Position numbers and translations under genes: made by a program
Shown here: piece by piece, positions 57,628 to 64,000 of the stretch
How the letters are laid out: every line of letters begins with the position of its first letter
Numbering within the stretch: position 1 is the first letter of the stretch
Notes under the pieces: model-generated
Seen by the model: the letters and a program-made list of their open reading frames with translations, nothing else
Database searches by the model: none
Told to the model about the DNA's origin: nothing
Assembly: GCF_001540865.1 (NCBI RefSeq)
Contig: NC_033629.1
Coordinates: 5,442,403 to 5,506,402, forward strand
Source of the DNA: Ananas comosus
Lineage: Eukaryota > Streptophyta > Magnoliopsida > Poales > Bromeliaceae
DNA: 64,000 nt
Reading direction: 5' to 3'

Positions 57628-58790
57628 TCAAGCCTTATTTCTATCAATTTCGATCCCTTTCTTATGCACTAAAAATCCCAAAAAATTTCCTGCAGACACT
57701 CCAAAAGCGCATTTTAAAGGGTTCATTTTTAAATTATATTTTCTCATTCTCTTAAAGGCGAGTTTCAAATCACTCCAATGTTCAGCTTGTGATTGGGATT
57801 TTACAACTATATCATCGATATATACTTCCAACTTTTTGCCGATTAAATTATGGAAAATAAAATTCATTGCTCTCTGGTAAGTAGCTCCGGCGTTTTTTAA
57901 GCCGAACGGCATAATAACCCATTCAAAGGTTCCAATTGAACCGGAGCTTCTAAAAGCCGTTTTAGCCACATCTCCTTCAGCAATATAAATTTGGTTATAA
58001 CCAGCATGTCCATCCATAAAGGACAGAATTTCATTACCCGCAGCCGAATTTACTAACATATCGTCTATTGGCATTGGATATTCATCTTTAGGTGTAGCTA
58101 AATTCAAGTTCCTAAAATCAATACAAACTCTAAGTTTGCCATTCTTTTTACGCATTGGAACTATATTAGACATCCAATCAACATAACGGGCCGCTCTAAT
58201 AAATCTGGCATTTAAAAGATTTTCAATTTCATTTTTAATTTGAAGTACAATACTGGCTCAAACCTACGAGCTGGTTGTCTAAAAGGCTTGAAACCTTTTT
58301 TGTTGGGCAGCCGATGTTCTACGATCTCTCGGCCTACACCTGGCATTTCTTCATAGCTCCAGGCGAAGCAATCCTTGTACTCCTTCAACAGTTTCTTCAA
58401 TTCTTCCTGTTGCTGAGCCGACAACTTGGAACTTATAAACGTCGGCCTGTTGTCTTCATAGGACCCCAGATTTACCTCTATCAACAAATCCTGGATCTCC
58501 AGCTTTTTCTCGTTGACTTTAATAGGCGATTCTTCTAGTTTCATTTTCGCTGTTTGCCTATTCATCTCATATGATTCATCAGTCTCCATGACCGATTTCA
58601 TCTGGCTTTCTTCCTCGGCTTTATGAGCCGAATCCTTTATGGCTTCCTCGGCCTTATTGGCCGAATTGTCGGGTGCTACTACATCGGCTATAATAGCCGA
58701 ATCATCCTCACAACCGATCTTGTTGATCGGCTCATCCTGTGTAGGCTTATGCCAAGCCTCTAGGTGGCTCTTCATCAGCCACCATAGCAT
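57628..58790 (-). pseudogene. Tat reverse transcriptase
   Basis: An N-terminal linker (58790-58300) includes DCFAWSYEEMPGVGREIVEH. After a frame break near 58210 the RT palm reads SNIVPMRKKNGKLRVCIDFRNLN, YPMPIDDMLVNSAAG, LSFMDGHAGYNQI, AFRSSGSIGTFEWVIMPFGLKNAGATYQRAMN and the catalytic EVYIDDIVVKS, then NPLKCAFGVSAGNFLGFLV. Both catalytic aspartates are present. It ends at a stop at 57628. Confidence 0.88.
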
Positions 58791-58869
58791 TGATATCTTT
58801 GGAGAGGATTAATTGAATCCCCTCTTCCGTCACTCTCACAAACGAAATCTGATCTGGATCAGCATTGGC

Positions 58870-59565
58870 CTAATTGGTGTGGCCGATGTCCTCCATGTTG
58901 ACATCTATTATTTGAGGCCGTTCTTCGGTCCGGACTTCTTCCACCTTGTCTCCTATCCACTGGAACAATTTCCCGTGGAGTGTAGAAGGTACGCACTCAT
59001 TTGAGTGTATCCAATCTCTTCCCAACAGCAAATTGTAGTGGCTATCTGCATCCACTACAAAAAACGCAGTTTTTAAAGTCTTTGAACCTACCGTGAGTTC
59101 GGTGGTGAGCACTCCTCGGGCTTGTTGACCGTTTCCTGTGAAATCGGTCATGATTGAATCGGTGGGCTTCAATTCGTCCTCATCTTTGCCCAACTTCTTG
59201 AAAAAAGAAGTAGGCATCACATTGACCATAGCGCTGCCGTCTACCATAACTTGGCCTACCGGCCGGCCTTCTATTAAAGCTTTTATAAAGAGAGGCCTGA
59301 TGAACCTCTTCTGCATGGCCGATGGTTTCCCAAAAACCACCGCATCGGCCTGTCGAACATCCTCTAGCTGCAATTGGGCTACTGTAAGCCCATTTTCTTC
59401 TTCTTCTCTGAATTCCTCGTACTCAACAAACTCTGCTTTGAAGGATTGAGGCAGAGCGTACACCATATTCACCTCGGCCGGTGATTCATCAGCCGACTTT
59501 CCTTTGATTCTCTGTTTCTTCTCTTCTGACTCCATGGCCGTTTCGGCTGAAGAGTCACTCTCCAT
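58870..59565 (-). pseudogene. Tat aspartic protease region
   Basis: An acidic spacer, then IRPLFIKALIEGRPVGQVMVDGSAMVNVMPTSFFKKLG, where VDGSAMVN replaces the usual Tat VDGGxSxN-type active site; the Asp is kept. The flap region FTGNGQQARGVLTTELTVG and the C-terminal YNLLLGRDWIHSNECVPSTLH follow, typical of retropepsins of this lineage. It is in the same frame as 59590-60999, separated by a single stop. Confidence 0.82.
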
Positions 59566-59589
59566 ACGGACCTCCCTATTTTTAGGAGG

Positions 59590-60999
59590 CTATCTTTCTC
59601 TCTTGATTATCATCTCGAGGGAAGCTATTTTATCTTCTAACTCCCTCCTGGTCATTTTCTCTTCTGACTCGGCCTCGATTGGCCGTTCCACTCTCGACTT
59701 CAACTGGAGGGCAGGTGATGAGCCGCCTGCCTCATGGTCATTTCTCAACGGACGAAAAGGGTGTGGCCGCTCATCCGGACGTCTCCATACATTGAGCCTC
59801 ATCCCTTTCGCCTCTTCATAATGTTGACGTGCCTCGGCCTGCATTCTCTGCTGCCGACGCTTTTGGGTTTTCGTTAACATCGGCCCCTGCCATCTGGCCG
59901 ATGGTTTAACTTTGACTTCGTGCCATTCATCCACTGGCACGTTTGCCAGTACTTTTACAGTTCTTAAATAATTTTTTAGAATTTTTCTTCTTTCCCATGG
60001 TCTCGGCCAAGGCTGAATGCCGAGTTCGTTGACTAACCTCCGACCGAGGAATTCTATGTCTCCCTCAGTCATTCCTTCAAATTCCGGTTCTAGTCTCGGC
60101 CTGGCTTGCTGTTGCCAGTGTGGCCGATATCCAGGGAATCTTTGCTTGGAGCCGAATGGTCTATCCTGGTAGTCCTATCGGCCATGACGTTCTCCACGCC
60201 TGTTGTTGTAGTAATCATGCAGAATCTTCTGCATCAGCATATCTTTCTTGTGTTGAACCGAATCTACTTCCGGTTCAGTGTCATTAGAGGCTGCATCCGA
60301 GCCTTCTTATTCTTGGTCTTCACCATCAGGAATGTCGTCCCAATCTTCGGGGTACGCCATCAACTCATTCCATTCGTTCCCCCTTTTCTTGGCATTTACG
60401 ATGGCTTCCTAGTCTTTCTTCGTCATTTCGGCCTTGCACCTGATACAAAGCTGAAGATGTTTCTTGGCATGGGCCACGTTGTCAGCGGTCTCCTTGTCCA
60501 AAACCTCCTTTTCCTTAACATTCACCATGTTAACTTGAAATGGAAATGAACTCTTGTTAATTACTTTATTTTCGTTTTCTTGGTCGGCCAATATGAGCCG
60601 ACCCTCCTCTATTTCTTCTTGGATCTGCCTTTTCACAGTCGCTTTTCCTTTCCCTTTCATGTTCACGGCATTGACTTGTGATGGAAAAAGATTCTTATCA
60701 ATTTTCATATCTCTATTTTCTTGGTCGGCAAAGATCAGTCGACCCTCATTTATCTCTTTTTTAATTTGCCTCTTAAAGGCAGTACATTCGCTAGTTTTAT
60801 GGCTCCATGAATGGTGCCATTTGCAGTATCTTCTGCGTTTCAGTTCTTCTACAGGAGGTATAGTTTGACCTTCCTGCAATTTAATTCGTCCATCTTTTAA
60901 CAACCAATCGAAAATAAAATCGGTCTTTGCTATGTCAAATGAATAACTAAATGCTGATATTTGTGCCTTTGCTTCTCTTGACTTTGCAGGTTTTAACAA
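59590..60999 (-). pseudogene. Tat gag C-terminal region with zinc-finger-like motif
   Basis: A segment with YCKWHHSWSHKTSECTAFKRQIKKEI (60700-60860) carries the CxxH...HxxxC cluster common in Tat gag proteins. It is followed by duplicated acidic blocks (EEIEEGRLILADQEN and KEINEGRLIFADQEN) and a linker ending EDKIASLEMIIKRER. One stop lies at 60409, another near 60310. The frame differs from the upstream gag by a frameshift near 61000. Confidence 0.8.
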
Positions 61000-62435
61000 A
61001 GCACATTGTACGGTTGACTGTTTCTTACCATCTCGGCAGCACAGATTTTGGCCTCATCAGCCGAATCTTTTGCCTCTTCAGATGAATTCGGCTCTTCATG
61101 AGCCGAGGACTCTTCAAAGAAAGAAATAATTTTCTCTTTCCCTTTACTCCAATCCTTGTTTCGGCTCCATCTAGGCAGATCTTCATTATTCCCTTTTCGA
61201 AATTGCTCGTATTGAGCAACTCGAACTCCCAAATAAAAAAGATTTAGAAAGAACTTATCCTCAAAATGATCTTTAATCTTAAAATGCATGCCGTTAAATG
61301 CCATTTTGGCAAATTCTGATTCCGGCATCCTTACAAAACATCGGCTTCGAGCCGTCTTGAATCGGTTTAAATATTCATCAACCGATTCTCATATTTTTTG
61401 TCTAAATTGAGCCAAATCTGCAACGGACAACTCCGGCTCGGTTTTATAGAATTGCTCATGAAATTTACCCTCTAATTCATTCCAGTCTCGGACAGAATTA
61501 GCAGGTAGACTTGTGTACCAAATGAAGGCTGTCTTGGTCAGTGAAGTATTGAATAACCTTAATTTTAGAAAAGGATCTGCCGCTGCTTCGCGGCATTGGG
61601 CTGTAAATCGAGCGACGTGTTCGACCGTATTTTCGGTTTCATCGCCAGAAAATTTGTCAAATTTCGGCAACTTCCAATTTGCCGGATATGGGTGTTCTAC
61701 ATCTATATTTGCAGGATATGGAGATCTAAATACAGGTCGCATTGCCGGCCTTGTGCCTACTCCGAAAGTGTTTCGGATGGCCTCTTCTATTTGCGCATAT
61801 ATCTCATTGTTAATTCCTTGGAAAGGAACTTGCGTTGATACCGGGTTCGGTGGTTGTTGTGCACCGAGATTTTGTGCTAAGGGATTAATCCCTTGCCCAT
61901 TCAAAACCTGCCCCCTAGCCCCTACATTTTGGGGCTGGTAGGCTGCAAATGGAGGGGATGGAGGTAACCCCCAAGCCACTTCCGGCTGTTGACCGGTGTT
62001 ACCAACAGCCGGTCTATAAGCCGCTTGATACTGTACCCCGTGGTATTGGGGCTGCCCAACTACCGGTGTTACTGGATTCTGTAACGCTGGCGTTATCGCA
62101 GGCGCTTGTAGGCCTGCTATCGGCTGTTCATTCCGAGCTAACAATTGTCCTATTCGGGCTATATTCTCGTTAGAGGCCGTGATTGCGGCCAAAACGGCAT
62201 CCAGCCGTGCAGTACTTGTATGACTATTTTGGTCCAAAGTTTGTAGGACCTGAGTCATTTGACCAAGCGCTTGGGTCAAACTAGGCTCTTGTTGGCCAGA
62301 TTGACCACTAGTCTCACCCTCAACAGGTAAAACTGCTTAGCGCTGTACATTATTCCCCGAATTGCTGGGCTGTTCACTCTCAGAATTTCTGGTAATAGCC
62401 CTATTATGGAGATTCATGGCGTTATCATCAGCCAT
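60993..62435 (-). pseudogene. Tat gag, N-terminal and capsid part
   Basis: The start is ATG 62435 (MADDNAMNLHNRAITR), 36 nt inside the PBS, with a stop near 62340 (Gln in the related gag). It continues STARLDAVLAAITASNENIA, a Pro/Gln-rich stretch, INNEIYAQIEEAIRNTFGVG, PKFDKFSGDETENTVEHVARF, FNTSLTKTAFIWYTSLPANS, then TGA at 61388 and DEYLNRFKTARSRCFVR. Same architecture as the gag at 48111-49477. Confidence 0.9.
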
Positions 62436-62470
62436 GTTTTATATAGAATGCAGATTTACCTCAAAAATGA

Positions 62471-62488
62471 GTCCCACCGGGCGTGCCA
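62471..62488 (-). other. Tat primer-binding site
   Basis: The minus strand reads TGGCACGCCCGGTGGGAC, six nt inside the 5' LTR. It is shared with the gag-only element apart from one base. Confidence 0.75.
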
Positions 62489-62494
62489 AAAAAT

Positions 62495-63253
62495 TGTTGA
62501 ATGCCGGATGTCCCGACCCTTGACCCGGTCAAGAATTCTCCTTGGGGAGTGCGTCGGTGTGAAGAACGGCTACGGATAGTGACCCTCAAAGTTTGCGCCC
62601 ACGACGGATCAAGCGATTCGGCCGATGAGGGATCGAATCAGCCGGGTTCGAAAACCTCCACAGTAAATTTGCTTCGGCGGGATGAGCCGAATGGAGAGGG
62701 GAAGCCCAGAATTCGACTAAGAAATGAGCCGAATGGCTAAACAACTTGTGATATGATCGGCAGGAAGAGCCGAAGATGGCTTTCTATTGAATAGCAAATG
62801 GAAAAAAGTACACGAGCAGGGGAGTGATGCCCGTAGGGCAGACAGACTCCAAGTATGGGAACAGGGGAGTGATCCCCGTAGGGCAGACAGACTCCGAGTT
62901 TGCTAAATTACAGGAACTACTCATAGGGAAAGCGGTAAATGCGAGAATAGAAAGATGCAGAAAAATAAAGGTGGTCTTTTATGCGCAGGGGCGAAGACCC
63001 TTTTTCAGGGTATCGTATGCCTATTTATAGAACCGCCTTTGCGTCAGTTATTGCTCTTGCACGATCAGCCACTATCTCCTGATTCGTAGGACCATCTTCG
63101 GCCGATCGGAACCGCTCGTAACTGCTTATGGTTGTTATAACTCCTCGGTCCAGTGCGGCTCGTATGCGTCCGGTGTACTCTAGGTTTACCGTTTTAGCCG
63201 TCTTATGGATATGGACCCGGCGCGCCAGCAGTTCGCGCCTAACTGGCTCAACA
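62495..63253 (-). repeat. Tat 5' LTR
   Basis: Partner of 50945-51702 and adjacent to the PBS. It contains two direct copies of 'ggggagtgatgcccgtagggcagac'-type words (62818-62892). Confidence 0.9.
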
Positions 63254-63258
63254 GGAGC

Positions 63259-63849
63259 AAAAGGGGAGATGTGTGCGAACAAAGGCCACCGGCGGACGGA
63301 GAGAGAGAAAAAAAAAACCACGTTTTAGAGAGAGGATTGAGGGAAATAAAGGCTGTGGATTTAGTTAATAAAATGGTGTGAACAAAACGGTTCACTTGGA
63401 TAAGTGTAAATATACATTCCAAATAGGGTGTGCCACTAGGTTTTTTTTTTTTTTCTTTTCCTTTTTCTCTTCGGCGGCCAATAGTCGAATAGAATGTGCA
63501 CCATACCGCCGAGAGGAATTTATCGCGTTCATTCGGTGCATCGTACATTGTCATCTGTCAACCGTCCATCTCATGATGCACTCCAATCCTGGCCGTCCAG
63601 TAGCTGCAAGCCAGCCCTTCGTGTACCTCGAGATCTGGCGCGGTGCACGGATACACAAATGCACCCGGTGCGCGTACTAAAACAGAACCATTGCCACCCA
63701 AGGAGCTCTCTCTTCGAGGCGCCATCACCGTCGAATGTCGATGCGGTCTCCGCTTCCCTCTCATTCCGCCTCTCGTACAGTCGTACTCGCTCGTCTCCTC
63801 TCTAATGAAGTAGCTAGGGTTAGGGTTTATGAAGTAGCTCGGGTTCGCC
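63259..63849 (+). promoter_or_regulatory. Upstream region and leader of a host gene
   Basis: Non-repetitive, GC-richer sequence. A telo-box-like motif, AGGGTTAGGGTTTA (63815-63828), lies in the leader, as in many plant translation-related and housekeeping genes. Two minimal upstream ORFs ATG-AAG-TAG (63805-63813 and 63829-63837) flank it in a 24-bp tandem duplication. A poly-T run lies at about 63439-63454. The transcription start is not determined. Confidence 0.5.
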
Positions 63850-64000
63850 ATGGCCTCTTCCGCTTCTTGGTCCTCGACGCGCGTTTGCCGAAGCGAGTCG
63901 CTCCGTTGCTCGCTCGTAAAACAGAATCCCCAGTCGATGCTGTGGTTGGTCTCGATCAACCCTCGAAGCAGTGAGCTCTCTTGGCCCCTCTTACGATTAT
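63850..64000 (+). CDS. Partial CDS, start of an unknown protein
   Basis: ATG 63850 is in a strong context (GCCATGGCC) and opens a frame of 50 codons to the window edge with no stop. It begins MASSASWSSTRVCRSESLRC and is rich in Ser, Arg and hydrophobic residues with almost no acidic residues, resembling a plastid or mitochondrial transit peptide. No family can be named from this stretch, and the first intron may begin within it. Real coding status is inferred from the start context, GC content and position outside the TE cluster. Confidence 0.5.
   Translation, partial: MASSASWSSTRVCRSESLRCSLVKQNPQSMLWLVSINPRSSELSWPLLRL

Larger units (their letters stand above)
50945..63253 (-). mobile_element. 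Tat-lineage Ty3/gypsy element, 12.3 kb
   Basis: TSD ggagc lies at 50940-50944 and 63254-63258. LTRs at 50945-51702 and 62495-63253 (758/759 bp, TG...CA). Minus-strand gag, protease, RT, RNase H, second RNase H and integrase run from 62435 to 55231. A plus-strand multi-exon gene (52179-55202) lies between integrase and the 3' LTR. The dual RNase H and the extra antisense ORF are Tat-lineage hallmarks. Several stops and frameshifts mean this copy is defective, but all domains are present. Confidence 0.92.

Noticed and set aside
63815..63828. Telomere-like AGGGTTAGGG
   Set aside because: There are only two units, in a gene leader; it fits a telo-box rather than interstitial telomere DNA.

Overview
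This window is nuclear DNA of a flowering plant. The evidence is a DUF868 gene, chromodomain Ty3/gypsy, Tat-type gypsy, Ty1/copia, Helitron, hAT, Mutator-like (MULE) and Harbinger/Tourist elements, and GT-AG introns. The overall look is monocot. Pineapple or a relative is possible from the style of the repeats, but the sequence alone does not prove it. I count two host loci: a complete DUF868-family gene (CDS 19407-20285, plus strand, probable 5'-UTR intron) and the probable first 50 codons of a gene that runs off the right edge (63850-64000). Almost everything else is transposable elements and their debris, often nested. Many boundaries can be fixed exactly by target-site duplications (TSDs).

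Layout. 1-1040: gypsy LTR fragment. 1500-3060: run of related inverted-repeat elements. 3120-4886: AT minisatellite, Helitron helicase remnant and Helitron 3' end. 5276-6439: hAT element (8-bp TSD). 6975-7519: long-TIR element. 7635-16141: non-autonomous Helitron split by a decayed chromovirus (7827-14968). 16278-16711: MULE MITE. 18480-20700: DUF868 gene. 22962-23316: second MULE MITE. 27881-34186: foldback MULE with a 9-bp TSD, split by a rearranged gypsy element (30025-34015). 34640-36740: hAT, gypsy gag and Harbinger remnants. 36859-42742: copia element with a solo LTR inside it. 43304-44112: gypsy LTR fragment and a TRIM-like repeat. 44118-50910: four-deep nest (Tourist MITE, gag-only LTR element, gypsy derivative, copia solo LTR) with a one-base assembly gap at 45121. 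50945-63253: 12.3-kb Tat-lineage element on the minus strand. 63254-64000: upstream region and start of the second host gene.

How the parts relate. The most interesting locus is the Tat element. It has gag, protease, RT, two RNase H domains and integrase on the minus strand. Between integrase and the 3' LTR it also carries a plus-strand, intron-containing gene with a plant-mobile-domain-like protein. About 0.3 kb away lies a gag-only element with a similar gag, U5 end and primer-binding region, as expected of a non-autonomous partner. All these elements are decayed; most stop codons I could compare between copies are C-to-T or G-to-A changes.
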